Below, one piece after another: positions 15,888 through 23,901 of a stretch of DNA of 33,127 nt. Below the pieces are notes generated by a model that saw only the letters and a list, made by a program, of their open reading frames with translations, was not told where the DNA came from and made no database searches. A program made the translations under genes and the position numbers. How positions within the stretch are numbered: position 1 is the first letter of the stretch; each line of letters opens with the position of its first letter. The DNA is from Flavobacterium psychrophilum (GTDB lineage: Bacteria; Bacteroidota; Bacteroidia; Flavobacteriales; Flavobacteriaceae), in contig QFQM01000033.1 of the NCBI GenBank assembly GCA_003243255.1, positions 1 to 33,127 on the forward strand, written 5' to 3'.

Positions 15888-16805
15888 ATGAAGAACCGCA
15901 GGACATTACTGGAAACACCTTCGCTAACTGTTGAAAAATCATTAAAGACCCTTGTAGAAAACAGGACCGTATATTCATTAGAGAATTGCGAACTTAACCT
16001 GTTTGAAACCTATCAGGAATCATTGCTGGTACCTTTAAAATTCAACGACCTTGTGGTTACAAGTATGCTGAGGGGCAAAAAAGTAATGCACCTGTTCGAC
16101 AAACCCGGTTTCGATTACCTTCCCGGCGAAACGGTAATTGTTCCGGGCAATGTAGAAATGAAGATTGATTTCCCTGAAGCTTCTACCGCAAATCCTACCC
16201 AATGCCTGGCGCTTGCCATTGATCATCATAAAATCAGTGATACGCTTGATTTCCTTAACGAACGCTACCCTAAAGAAGATGAGTTATGGAAGCTCAATCA
16301 CGAAAATTACTTCTTTTATAACAATACCGAACTGGCTACAACCATAAATAAGCTCATCCGCGAATGCATGAGCTTTTCGGTAACCAAAGACGCTCTTGCC
16401 GATCTTGCCCTTCAGGAACTACTCATCCGTATTGTTCAGACACAGACTGCACAAAGGGTTGACAATCCTTCGGCAATGGATACCGACAGTGCTATTTATG
16501 CCATTACCGATTACATCCGCAAGAATATAACCTCAAACATCAGCCTTAAGGAACTGAGTGAAAAGGCATGTATGAGCACTACCAGCTTTTATCGCTATTT
16601 TAAAAGGGAACTGGGCATGAGCCCGATAGAATTCATATTGAATGAAAAAATTAAGCAGGCAAAGAAACTGCTTAAAAATCCGGGTATACAGATTAACGAA
16701 GTATGTTACATGGCCGGATTTGATGATTGCAACTATTTCATCAGGCTATTTAAGAAGTATGAAGGTATTACACCTAAACAATACCAGCTGTTGCAGGTAA
16801 GTTAA
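15888..16805 (+). CDS. AraC family transcriptional regulator
   Basis: A 305-residue regulator. The N-terminal 190 residues are a ligand-sensing region similar to the AraC_N type (ENCELNLFETYQESLLVPLKFNDLVVTSMLRGKKVMHL), which occurs in regulators of aldehyde/alcohol metabolism such as E. coli YqhC. The C-terminal 100 residues hold two helix-turn-helix motifs: NISLKELSEKACMSTTSFYRYFKRELG and IQINEVCYMAGFDDCNYFIRLFKK, ending in GITPKQYQ. The gene converges on the alcohol/aldehyde operon, and its stop codon overlaps that of the DUF779 gene in the shared bases TTAA. It is therefore the prime candidate activator of that operon through the repeats at 21034-21071. This link is inference. Confidence 0.93.
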   Translation: MKNRRTLLETPSLTVEKSLKTLVENRTVYSLENCELNLFETYQESLLVPLKFNDLVVTSMLRGKKVMHLFDKPGFDYLPGETVIVPGNVEMKIDFPEASTANPTQCLALAIDHHKISDTLDFLNERYPKEDELWKLNHENYFFYNNTELATTINKLIRECMSFSVTKDALADLALQELLIRIVQTQTAQRVDNPSAMDTDSAIYAITDYIRKNITSNISLKELSEKACMSTTSFYRYFKRELGMSPIEFILNEKIKQAKKLLKNPGIQINEVCYMAGFDDCNYFIRLFKKYEGITPKQYQLLQVS

Positions 16806-17176
16806 TCTTCCAAATATCTCAGTGGCTCAAGGTCTTTTGTTTCCTCTTCAGTAAAAAGCCTTGACTCTATAATAAATCTTTTCCCTAAAGGAATTTCAAG
16901 TGAAAAACTTGCGCCACGACCCTCGACAGCGTTCAGGGTAAGATGGGTATGCTGCCAGTATTCAAACTGGTCTTTGCTCATCCAGAATTCACAGCCTTCT
17001 AATGTGCCGAGACATACATCACTGTACCCCAGCTTAAAATCACCTTTCTCAAAGCACATCGGTTGCGAGCCGTCACAACACCCTCCACTCTGGTGAAACA
17101 TCAGCTCACCATAACGTTCTTTCAGTTCTGCAATAAGAGCAACAGCTTGTGGAGTAATATCAATTCTTTTATACAT
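16802..17176 (-). CDS. DUF779 domain protein
   Basis: A 124-residue cytoplasmic protein of the DUF779 family, whose members are commonly encoded beside AldB/ExaC-type aldehyde dehydrogenases. The conserved cysteine-rich part is HQSGGCCDGSQPMC at 28-41, with further cysteines at 55 and 62, then EFWMSKDQFEYWQHTHLTLNAVEGRGASFSLE. The cysteines could bind metal or act in redox or maturation of the partner dehydrogenase, but no function is established to my knowledge. It is the last gene of the four-gene operon, separated from adhP by a 53-base gap containing a 9-bp hairpin. Its last bases overlap the end of the AraC gene on the other strand. Confidence 0.88.
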   Translation of the reverse strand: MYKRIDITPQAVALIAELKERYGELMFHQSGGCCDGSQPMCFEKGDFKLGYSDVCLGTLEGCEFWMSKDQFEYWQHTHLTLNAVEGRGASFSLEIPLGKRFIIESRLFTEEETKDLEPLRYLED

Positions 17177-17190
17177 AGCTTAAAATGTAA

Positions 17191-17220
17191 ATGCAGGAAA
17201 CAAATTTATGCTTCCTGCAT
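17191..17220. other. Intercistronic hairpin between adhP and DUF779 genes
   Basis: ATGCAGGAA (17191-17199) and TTCCTGCAT (17212-17220) pair perfectly over 9 bp with a 12-base loop. On the + strand it is followed by GTTTTATAATT and could end the AraC transcript. On the minus strand it is followed by TTACATTTTAAG and could attenuate DUF779 expression. Confidence 0.55.
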
Positions 17221-17229
17221 GTTTTATAA

Positions 17230-18264
17230 TTATCCTTTAGCGATTTCCAGCACCATACGTCCTTCGATCTGGCCTTTTTTCATTTTATCAAAAACATCAT
17301 TCACATCTTCCAGTTTTGCCGATGTAACATTCGCTTTTACTTTTCCTTCTGCGGCAAATTCAATCGCTTCCTGTAAATCTTTCCTTGTCCCAACGATTGA
17401 ACCACGAATTGTAATCCTGTTCAGTACCGTATCAAAAATAGAAAGATCGAAATTACCCGGCGGTAAGCCGTTCAATGCCATTGTCCCCTTACGTCTCAGA
17501 GTTTCTAATCCCTGCTTAAATGCAATTGGCGAAACCGCAGTAATAAGTGCCCCATGCATTCCTCCCGTTTCTTTTTTTAGGTATTCGCCCGGATTGGTAT
17601 TCTTTGCGTTAACCACAAGATCTGCCCCCAAACGTTTGGCAAGTTCCAGCTTATCATCAGCTACATCAATAGCAGCAACATGCATACCCATAGCTTTAGC
17701 ATACTGAACCGCAACGTGGCCTAAACCACCAATACCTGAAATTGCCACCCATTCTCCCGGCTTGGTTTCAGTTTCTTTCAACCCTTTATAAACAGTAACC
17801 CCCGCACAAAGTATAGGTGCCATCTCTAAAAAGTTAGGATTATTAGGCAGCTTTCCTATATATCTCGCATCAGCAATAACATATTCGGCAAAACCACCAT
17901 CTACACTATAACCACCGTTTTGTTGTGTTTCACACAAGGTTTCCCATCCTGTAATGCAATGTTCGCAACCACCACAGGCACTATATAGCCACGGCACACC
18001 CACAGGGTCACCTTCTTTTACATTGTGCACATCGGGACCTACAGCCACTACATAACCAACGCCTTCGTGTCCGGGTATAAGCGGCATTTTTGGTTTAACC
18101 GGCCAGTCACCGTCGACAGCATGCAAATCGGTATGACATACACCACTTGCTATTACTTTTACCAGTATCTGATTTCTTCCGGGTCTCTTTACTTCTACTT
18201 CTTCTATTTGCAAAGGTTTTCCAAATTCGCGGACAACTGCCGCTTTCATAGTATTTGGTATCAT
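17230..18264 (-). CDS. adhP: Zinc-dependent alcohol dehydrogenase (AdhP-like)
   Basis: A 344-residue medium-chain dehydrogenase, similar in layout to AdhP, the propanol-preferring NAD enzyme that interconverts alcohols and aldehydes. Catalytic zinc ligands are Cys43 in GVCHTDLH, His66 and Glu67 in GHEGVG, and Cys153. The structural zinc lobe is intact: Cys97, Cys100, Cys103 and Cys111 in [21 protein letters not shown] at 177-182 is the nucleotide-binding turn, and an Asp after the second strand (AAIDVADDK) favours NAD over NADP. Two in-frame ATGs (18264 and 18249) are possible; the second starts at MKAAVV as in E. coli AdhP. It is third in the operon, 72 bases after the butanediol-dehydrogenase-like gene. 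Confidence 0.92.
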   Translation of the reverse strand: MIPNTMKAAVVREFGKPLQIEEVEVKRPGRNQILVKVIASGVCHTDLHAVDGDWPVKPKMPLIPGHEGVGYVVAVGPDVHNVKEGDPVGVPWLYSACGGCEHCITGWETLCETQQNGGYSVDGGFAEYVIADARYIGKLPNNPNFLEMAPILCAGVTVYKGLKETETKPGEWVAISGIGGLGHVAVQYAKAMGMHVAAIDVADDKLELAKRLGADLVVNAKNTNPGEYLKKETGGMHGALITAVSPIAFKQGLETLRRKGTMALNGLPPGNFDLSIFDTVLNRITIRGSIVGTRKDLQEAIEFAAEGKVKANVTSAKLEDVNDVFDKMKKGQIEGRMVLEIAKG

Positions 18265-18301
18265 AAAAATATAATTGATTAGTTAATAACAGATCTGAAG
18301 A

Positions 18302-18335
18302 CAATAATCAGGGCCATTTACCGGCCCTGATATTG
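18302..18335 (-). other. Intercistronic hairpin between bdh-like and adhP genes
   Basis: ATCAGGGCC (18307-18315) and GGCCCTGAT (18323-18331) form a perfect 9-bp stem with a 7-base loop, flanked by weakly pairing CAA/TTG. It lies directly after the upstream stop codon. Part of it recurs in the gap before the bdh-like gene. Confidence 0.6.
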
Positions 18336-18336
18336 G

Positions 18337-19401
18337 TTATCCATTTATATCTACAAGTATTTTAACCTGAGATGGGTTTGACACCAAAGCCTCAAATCCA
18401 TCAGCAACAATATTATCCAGTTTGATCTTTTGGGTTACGAGTTTTTCAACAGGCATCCTCCCTGAATCTATAAGTTGTATTACCTGCGGAAAAATATTCC
18501 TGTAGGCAATAATACCTTTAACCGTAATCTCCCTCACCACCTGATCAAAAGCATCATGAGTAACAGGTTTACCGAACAAAGCAACAAGCACTGCAGTTCC
18601 ACCATTTCTCAGGCTTTTAATTCCGTTGTCAAAAGTTGCCTGAACACCGGCAGCATCTAAAAACACATCAGCGCCACCATTGGTAAGCTTCTTCACCTGT
18701 CCGGGGATATCTTCGCTTTTGCCATTAATTATGTGTGTAGCACCTACTTCTTTTGCTTTTTCAAGGCGTTTATCAGCAACATCTACCACAATAACATTTG
18801 GAGAACCGGCTGCAATGACTGCCTGAACACATAGTAAACCTATAGGCCCGGCTCCATAAATCACACAAGAATCTCCTAACTTTAATCCGCTTTGCAGTAC
18901 AGCATAAACCGCAACGGCAGCAGGTTCAACTAATGCTCCCTGCTCAAAACTCATCGTTTCGGGAATTTTATGTACCATATAATCCTCTACAACTGTGTAT
19001 TTAGCAAAACCTCCGTTTGAAGTAAGCCCAACAAAACCAAGTGGTTCAGAAAGGTTATATTCACCATTGGCTATAAAAGGGCTTTCAGGATTTTTGAATA
19101 ATGGCTCTACCACTACCCTATCTCCGGGTTTTACGTTGTTAACACCCTCACCCACTTCACTCACTATTCCCGAAAACTCGTGACCGAGCGTTGTTACTCC
19201 CTGATGTCCGTTTAACGGATACGGCTTATCAACCGGTATCAGCATAGGGCCATGTGTATACTCATGCAGGTCGGAACCGCATATTCCTGTAAACTGAACT
19301 TCAATTTTAACTTGTTTTTTTCCGGCAGCAGGTATCTCAGTCTGTTCGACCCTGATATCTTTTGCAGCATGCCAGCGTGCCGCTTTCATTGTATTTGACA
19401 T
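18337..19401 (-). CDS. Butanediol dehydrogenase-like MDR enzyme lacking the structural zinc site
   Basis: A 354-residue medium-chain dehydrogenase closest in pattern to R-specific 2,3-butanediol dehydrogenases: GICGSDLHEY near 39-48, NGHQGVTTLGHEFSGIVSEVG, and EPAAVAVYAV. The start at 19401 (MSNTMKAARW) matches the family; the frame is open 66 bases further upstream, but that extension reads through the intergenic hairpin. Catalytic zinc ligands Cys41, His74, Glu75 and Glu159 are present, and the NAD-binding turn is GAGPIG (183-188). The loop that normally carries four cysteines reads KNPESPFIANGEYNLS (103-118) and has none. It probably oxidises or reduces acetoin/butanediol or a related polyol; substrate uncertain. 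Second gene of the operon. Confidence 0.85.
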   Translation of the reverse strand: MSNTMKAARWHAAKDIRVEQTEIPAAGKKQVKIEVQFTGICGSDLHEYTHGPMLIPVDKPYPLNGHQGVTTLGHEFSGIVSEVGEGVNNVKPGDRVVVEPLFKNPESPFIANGEYNLSEPLGFVGLTSNGGFAKYTVVEDYMVHKIPETMSFEQGALVEPAAVAVYAVLQSGLKLGDSCVIYGAGPIGLLCVQAVIAAGSPNVIVVDVADKRLEKAKEVGATHIINGKSEDIPGQVKKLTNGGADVFLDAAGVQATFDNGIKSLRNGGTAVLVALFGKPVTHDAFDQVVREITVKGIIAYRNIFPQVIQLIDSGRMPVEKLVTQKIKLDNIVADGFEALVSNPSQVKILVDING

Positions 19402-19430
19402 TATAAAAAATTTAGAATAGTATAAACAAC

Positions 19431-19457
19431 AATCAGGGCCACCATAAGGCAGCCCTG
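19431..19457 (-). other. Intercistronic hairpin between aldehyde dehydrogenase and bdh-like genes
   Basis: CAGGGC (19434-19439) and GCCCTG (19452-19457) form a 6-bp stem with a 12-base loop. The element shares the minus-strand string TGGCCCTGATT-TTGT with the hairpin before adhP. Confidence 0.5.
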
Positions 19458-19475
19458 CACCAAACAATTTAAATT

Positions 19476-20978
19476 CTAGAAGAAACCTAACTTATTTTTA
19501 TCGTAAGAGATAAGCATGTTTTTGGTTTGTCTGTAATGCTCCAGCATCATTTTGTGGTTCTCACGGCCAAAGCCTGATTTTTTATAACCTCCAAATGGCG
19601 CATGTGCAGGATAAGCATGATAATTGTTCACCCATACCCTACCAGCTTTAATAGCACGCGGAACCTGATATAATTCGTGTGCATCGCGTGTCCAGACACC
19701 GGCACCAAGTCCGTAAAGGGTATCATTAGCGATTTCAAGTGCTTCTTCGGTAGTTTTAAAGGTAGTTACGCACACCACAGGACCAAAGATCTCTTCCTGG
19801 AAAATCCTCATTTTGTTATGCCCTTTAAAGATTGTAGGCTGAATATAGAAACCTCCTTCAAGATCACCTCCAAGTTGGTTTACATCTCCTCCGGTTAGCA
19901 CTTCTGCACCTTCTTCTTTACCGATTTTAAGATAGGATTTGATTTTTTCGTATTGGTCATTAGAAGCCTGTGCTCCCATAGCTACAGTCTTATCCAGCGG
20001 ATTACCTGTTTTAATAGCTTTTGTACGCTCAATTACACGGGCAATGAATTTATCGTAGATATCTTCATGTACCAGCATACGCGAAGGGCAGGTACATACC
20101 TCACCCTGGTTCAGGGCAAACATCACAGCACCTTCTACAGCTTTATCAAAAAAAGCATCATCTGCATCAGCAACCGATTTAAAGAAAATATTAGGCGATT
20201 TTCCACCAAGTTCCATGGTAGACGGAATAATATTTTCAGCGGCGTACTGCATGATAAGACGACCAGTTGTGGTTTCACCAGTAAATGATACTTTAGAAAT
20301 TCTCGGTGAAGTAGCCAGCGGTTTACCTGCCTCCACACCAAAACCATTCACGATATTTACTACCCCGGCAGGAATCACATCTTTAAGTAATTCCATTAGT
20401 ACAATAATAGAAACAGGAGTCTGCTCAGCAGCTTTAACAACGGTACAGTTACCCGCAGCGATAGCCGGCGCAATTTTCCAGGTAGCCATCAGTAAAGGAA
20501 AGTTCCACGGAATGATTTGCCCTACTACACCTATTGGTTCGTGCAATACAATACTAACGGTATTTTCATCATGTTCAGAAATCGTACCTTCTTCTGCACG
20601 GATAACACCGGCAAAATAACGGAAGTGGTCTATACATAATGGCAAATCGGCAGCCAGTGTCTCACGGATAGCCTTACCATTATCAATAGCTTCAACGGTT
20701 GCAAGGTATTCAAGATTTGCCTCCATAACGTCAGCAATCTTATTCAGTACACTGCTACGGTATGCAGGAGAGGCTTTACCCCAGGTTTTGAATGCTTCAT
20801 GGGCTGCATCAAGGGCAAGTTCAATATCTTCTTTAGTAGAACGTGCCGCTTTCGCGAACACTTTACCATCAATTGGCGATACATTATCAAAATACTCGCC
20901 TTTAACAGGAGGCACGAATTTACCCCCAATAAAATTGTCATATTTGTCCTTGAATTCAGGACGTTTTGCAATACTCAT
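19476..20978 (-). CDS. Aldehyde dehydrogenase (AldB/ExaC type)
   Basis: A 500-residue NAD(P)-dependent aldehyde dehydrogenase that oxidises acetaldehyde or similar aldehydes to acids. Motifs are PWNFP at 157-161, the general base Glu256 in [12 protein letters not shown] and the catalytic Cys295 in [20 protein letters not shown] is characteristic of the AldB/ExaC/AcoD group, the type that co-occurs with DUF779. The C-terminus has the expected [16 protein letters not shown]. The start at 20978 ([20 protein letters not shown]) agrees with the family. It is the first gene of a minus-strand operon followed by two alcohol dehydrogenases and DUF779. Expression is probably activator-dependent through the repeats at 21034-21071. 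Confidence 0.95.
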   Translation of the reverse strand: MSIAKRPEFKDKYDNFIGGKFVPPVKGEYFDNVSPIDGKVFAKAARSTKEDIELALDAAHEAFKTWGKASPAYRSSVLNKIADVMEANLEYLATVEAIDNGKAIRETLAADLPLCIDHFRYFAGVIRAEEGTISEHDENTVSIVLHEPIGVVGQIIPWNFPLLMATWKIAPAIAAGNCTVVKAAEQTPVSIIVLMELLKDVIPAGVVNIVNGFGVEAGKPLATSPRISKVSFTGETTTGRLIMQYAAENIIPSTMELGGKSPNIFFKSVADADDAFFDKAVEGAVMFALNQGEVCTCPSRMLVHEDIYDKFIARVIERTKAIKTGNPLDKTVAMGAQASNDQYEKIKSYLKIGKEEGAEVLTGGDVNQLGGDLEGGFYIQPTIFKGHNKMRIFQEEIFGPVVCVTTFKTTEEALEIANDTLYGLGAGVWTRDAHELYQVPRAIKAGRVWVNNYHAYPAHAPFGGYKKSGFGRENHKMMLEHYRQTKNMLISYDKNKLGFF

Positions 20979-21005
20979 AGTGTTTTCTGTTTATTTGTTG
21001 TATCT

Positions 21006-21013
21006 CAAAATTA
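21006..21013 (-). promoter_or_regulatory. -7 element of the aldehyde/alcohol operon
   Basis: On the minus strand this reads TAATTTTG (TAnnTTTG), 27 bases before the aldehyde dehydrogenase start. At the expected -33 position (about 21033-21036) the sequence is TATA, a poor match, which suggests an activator is needed. Confidence 0.5.
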
Positions 21014-21033
21014 ATCCACTATAACATTTAAGT

Positions 21034-21071
21034 ATAGCATAAATCGACCAATCGATAGCACAAAATTGACA
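21034..21071 (-). promoter_or_regulatory. Probable AraC-family operator (two direct half-sites)
   Basis: ATAGCATAAATCGACCA (21034-21050) and ATAGCACAAAATTGACA (21055-21071) are direct repeats with 21 bp between starts, identical at 9 of the first 10 positions and 11 of 17 overall. The spacing of two helical turns and the half-site size match AraC-type operators. The proximal half overlaps the -33 region of the operon promoter. Confidence 0.5.
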
Positions 21072-21140
21072 GATTACTATTCTAACAACTTTATTATTAA
21101 AATAATCTCAAAAATAAATCTGAAAACACCAATTACATAC

Positions 21141-22064
21141 TTACATCCATTCTACCAACGAAATGCCTAATCCTACAGTAGTCTGGCGATGGTTATAATC
21201 AATAAGTGATTCGCCATATCCGTGTGTAAATTGAAAATATCCTTTGAGGTTTCCTGTAAGATTACGCGACCACGAAAACTCTGCATAGCCTTTAAAATGC
21301 TCATTAAAAGAAAGATTGCTGCTAGCGGTAAGTGCCAGTATGTTTTTACCCATACCATAAATTATGGTCGCATCTCCCCTGCCTATATATTTTACTATAT
21401 CAGGATTGTCATCTTCATTGTTTTGATCAGGCAGCCTTAACCACGGGCGCAGATAGATTTGCCAGTTACCCGTTTCAAATCCCGTATGCAATATTATCCT
21501 GTTCCAGCTTCGCGACAAAGGCACATCCCTTCCGTTCGACTGATGATTGAAACTTATACCTGCCATACGGTTTGTCAATCCAAACAATTTAAAGTTAGTG
21601 GCGAAATTTAGTATCACTTCAGGTTCATAATTCGTTTCCCTGAAAGGACGTGACAACGATTTATTATAGATTTGCCAATACGATTTTTGGGTATAAGCAC
21701 CCCAGAGATCACCGTGTCCCCATAATATACCCTGCAAAACCTTGACTTTAAAGCTTATTTGAAATTTCGCCTCAAGATTATTCAGGTTTACATTATCATC
21801 AACATCATAATCGGGGTTTTGGTTACCGCTATGAGGTTCACCATTAGGGCTGCTGGACCATCGCGCCGGAAGCAGATAAAGCGGCTTGTAAGGAGTAATT
21901 ACAAAAGTACCCGAAGAAGTAAGGGTATCAAGCTCCCAACGCTGGGACATTGTTTTAGGTTTATCATTATTAAACAGGGAAGCCACCTGACCAATAGCAG
22001 GCATAGCAAATAAAAACACTATAACAATTGCAACCTTCCGAAGAAACAATAAAAAAACAGGCAT
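21141..22064 (-). CDS. pldA: Outer membrane phospholipase A (OMPLA-like)
   Basis: A 307-residue outer-membrane enzyme of the PldA type, which hydrolyses acyl chains of phospholipids. The catalytic signature is in GISFNHQSNGRDVPLSRSWNRI: His174, Ser176 and Asn188, with the same +2 and +12 spacing as E. coli H142, S144 and N156. The surrounding sequence alternates hydrophobic and polar residues as in a 12-strand barrel, and the chain ends in a short strand. Residues 1-25 are a signal peptide ending near AIGQ. The ATG at 22064 lies at the edge of the terminator of the upstream pit gene, so the start could instead be the TTG at 22049, which still leaves a full signal peptide. It is last before the alcohol operon and likely separately transcribed. 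Confidence 0.9.
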   Translation of the reverse strand: MPVFLLFLRKVAIVIVFLFAMPAIGQVASLFNNDKPKTMSQRWELDTLTSSGTFVITPYKPLYLLPARWSSSPNGEPHSGNQNPDYDVDDNVNLNNLEAKFQISFKVKVLQGILWGHGDLWGAYTQKSYWQIYNKSLSRPFRETNYEPEVILNFATNFKLFGLTNRMAGISFNHQSNGRDVPLSRSWNRIILHTGFETGNWQIYLRPWLRLPDQNNEDDNPDIVKYIGRGDATIIYGMGKNILALTASSNLSFNEHFKGYAEFSWSRNLTGNLKGYFQFTHGYGESLIDYNHRQTTVGLGISLVEWM

Positions 22065-22104
22065 AGGAATATTTGTTTACTTACAAATATAATTCCTATG
22101 CCTG
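22051..22104 (-). terminator. Terminator of the DUF47-pit operon overlapping the pldA start
   Basis: On the minus strand CAGGCATAGGAAT (22104-22092) pairs with ATTCCTATGCCTG (22070-22058) over 13 bp, with an inner 6-bp ATTTGT/ACAAAT stem, followed by TTTTTTTATTG. The descending arm and T run contain the first codons of pldA. Confidence 0.8.
22084..22091 (-). promoter_or_regulatory. -7 element for pldA inside the terminator hairpin
   Basis: On the minus strand this reads TATATTTG (TAnnTTTG) and lies in the ascending arm of the hairpin, 20 bases before the pldA ATG. No clear -33 TTG is seen at the proper spacing. Confidence 0.4.
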
Positions 22105-22129
22105 TTAAATTATACTTAAACTATATCGC

Positions 22130-23191
22130 TTATGTAAAAAGCGAAACGATATAATATACAATTGCAGCAAGTACAGCCGATACCGGTATGGTAAGTATCC
22201 ATGCCCAAAGAAGGCTGATAGTTACACCCCAACGTACCGCAGATACCCTTTTAGTAACACCTACCCCGATGATAGAACCGGTAATTGTGTGTGTTGTAGA
22301 TACAGGGATACCTAAATGCTCAGCAGTGTAAAGCGTGATGGCTCCTGCGGTTTCGGCAGCAACACCTTCAAGTGCATTTACCTTAGTGATCTTAGATCCC
22401 ATTGTTTTTACAATCTTCCAGCCACCACTCATAGTACCAAGGCCTATCATAGCGAAACTGGTTAATGGTACCCATCCGTAGTGAGAAACAAAATATTTAA
22501 ATGGATCTTCAGCATTTATATAAGCTGCATTACCTGTGTGAATTTCATAGTATATAACCGCCGCACCAATAATACCCATTACTTTTTGAGCATCGTTAGC
22601 TCCGTGCCCAAGACTGAATAGTGCCGATGAAACCAACTGTAGCCTCTTAAACCATTTCTCAGCCTTAGAAGGCATAACATTACGGCAAATATTGAGGATA
22701 ATTATGGTCAGAAAATAGGCCACAAGCATACCAATAAGTGGTGCCGCAAAAATGAATAGGATAATAGGAATAACTTTGGCATAGTTTATAACTGTATTAA
22801 GGTCAGCACCCGGTACTGTAAGGGCGTGAGCCAGTGCAGCTCCCATAAAACCACCAATAAGCGTATGCGATGAAGACGAAGGAATACCAAGTTTCCATGT
22901 CAATAAGTTCCAGGTAATAGCTGCTATAAGTCCTGCAAGGATAACCTCAAGTGTGATGAAGTCAACACTAACAGTTTTAGCTATAGTATTACCGATTTTA
23001 AACTCCCCTACCCAATATCTTGAGATAAAGTAGGCCAGGAAGTTAAAGAAAGCCGCCCAAAGTACTGCCTGAAAAGGTGTAAGAACCTTTGTAGCAACGA
23101 TGGTAGCTATTGAGTTTGCGGCATCGTGAAATCCGTTGATATAATCAAAGATTAGTGCCAGTATTATAATTACAACTAATAATGTAAACAT
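22130..23191 (-). CDS. pit: Inorganic phosphate transporter (PiT family)
   Basis: A 353-residue integral membrane protein with about ten hydrophobic segments. It carries the two PiT repeats: GFHDAANSIATIVATKVLTP at 20-39, with GIPSSSSHTLIGG at 102-114, and LGHGANDAQKVMGIIG at 194-209, with GIPVSTTHTITGSIIGVG near 295. These are the substrate-binding and gating motifs of metal-phosphate/proton symporters. It follows the DUF47 gene by 24 bases, the widespread DUF47-pit arrangement, and ends at the terminator at 22051-22104. PiT carriers provide low-affinity phosphate uptake when phosphate is plentiful. Confidence 0.95.
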   Translation of the reverse strand: MFTLLVVIIILALIFDYINGFHDAANSIATIVATKVLTPFQAVLWAAFFNFLAYFISRYWVGEFKIGNTIAKTVSVDFITLEVILAGLIAAITWNLLTWKLGIPSSSSHTLIGGFMGAALAHALTVPGADLNTVINYAKVIPIILFIFAAPLIGMLVAYFLTIIILNICRNVMPSKAEKWFKRLQLVSSALFSLGHGANDAQKVMGIIGAAVIYYEIHTGNAAYINAEDPFKYFVSHYGWVPLTSFAMIGLGTMSGGWKIVKTMGSKITKVNALEGVAAETAGAITLYTAEHLGIPVSTTHTITGSIIGVGVTKRVSAVRWGVTISLLWAWILTIPVSAVLAAIVYYIVSLFT

Positions 23192-23215
23192 AAAAAATGC
23201 GTTTAGAGGTTATGT

Positions 23216-23863
23216 TTACGAATGCTTAACAGCAATCGACTCTAGTACATTAGCAACCCCTTTGCATTTATCAGCTGCAGTTTCAAGAGAAGAAAGAACT
23301 TCTTTATATTTAATGATGTTCTTGGCATCAGTTTCGTTCTCGAAAATATCAGCAACCGCTTTATCAAATACGTTATCCGATTTATTTTCAAGCTTGTTTA
23401 TCCTTTTACATGCATCTGTAATACCTTTAAGGTTTTTCATATCCTTTAGGTCTGCAACTGCTGCATGTATAAGCTGAGTACCTTCAAGGGTAATCTCAGT
23501 CATTTTACGGATAGACTTTGTAATTTTCTCTACCTGGTACAATCTCATTCTGTTAGCAGCACCATAAAGGTAATCAGCTACATTGTCGATTGCAGTTATA
23601 AGCGCGTGAATATCTTCCCTGTCAAACGGAGTAAGGAAGTTACGGCTAAGCTCAAGGTTTGTCTGGTGAGCGATTTCTTCAATAATTCCTTCAAGCTCTT
23701 CAATTTTCCTGTAGTAAGCTTCCCTTTCTTCTTTAGGGGCATTAACCGCTTCGTGAAGTGTTTCTGCAAGGATCACAAGGTTAGATGTTGCCTGCTCGAA
23801 AAGCGGGAAAAATTTCTTATCTTTTGGTACAAGAAATTGAAAGATACTGTTTAAAGATGCCAT
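23216..23863 (-). CDS. DUF47 (PhoU-like) Pit accessory protein
   Basis: A 215-residue all-helical cytoplasmic protein of the DUF47 family, distantly related to PhoU. The N-terminus FQFLVPKDKKFFPLFEQATSNLV is typical. A metal-binding-type helix contains EELEGIIEEIAHQTNLELSRNFLTPFDREDIHALITAIDNVADYL, split over two helices, and the C-terminus has INKLENKSDNVFDKA and YKEVLSSLETAADKCKGVANVLESI. Known members assist or control the neighbouring Pit transporter. It is first in the DUF47-pit operon. A -7 element lies 21 bases upstream, with 11-bp repeats resembling a PHO box just beyond it. Confidence 0.93.
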   Translation of the reverse strand: MASLNSIFQFLVPKDKKFFPLFEQATSNLVILAETLHEAVNAPKEEREAYYRKIEELEGIIEEIAHQTNLELSRNFLTPFDREDIHALITAIDNVADYLYGAANRMRLYQVEKITKSIRKMTEITLEGTQLIHAAVADLKDMKNLKGITDACKRINKLENKSDNVFDKAVADIFENETDAKNIIKYKEVLSSLETAADKCKGVANVLESIAVKHS

Positions 23864-23883
23864 ATCGTGTTTTTTTTCTGGTG

Positions 23884-23891
23884 CAAATGTA
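23884..23891 (-). promoter_or_regulatory. -7 element of the DUF47-pit operon
   Basis: On the minus strand this reads TACATTTG (TAnnTTTG), 21 bases before the DUF47 start codon. The -33 position has no TTG and is occupied by the PHO-like repeat. Confidence 0.5.
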
Positions 23892-23901
23892 CTTTTCCAA
23901 T

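Noticed and set aside
17063..17707. 214-codon open frame on + opposite adhP and DUF779
   Set aside because: Antisense to two well-supported genes; serine/proline-rich low-complexity composition and no family pattern.
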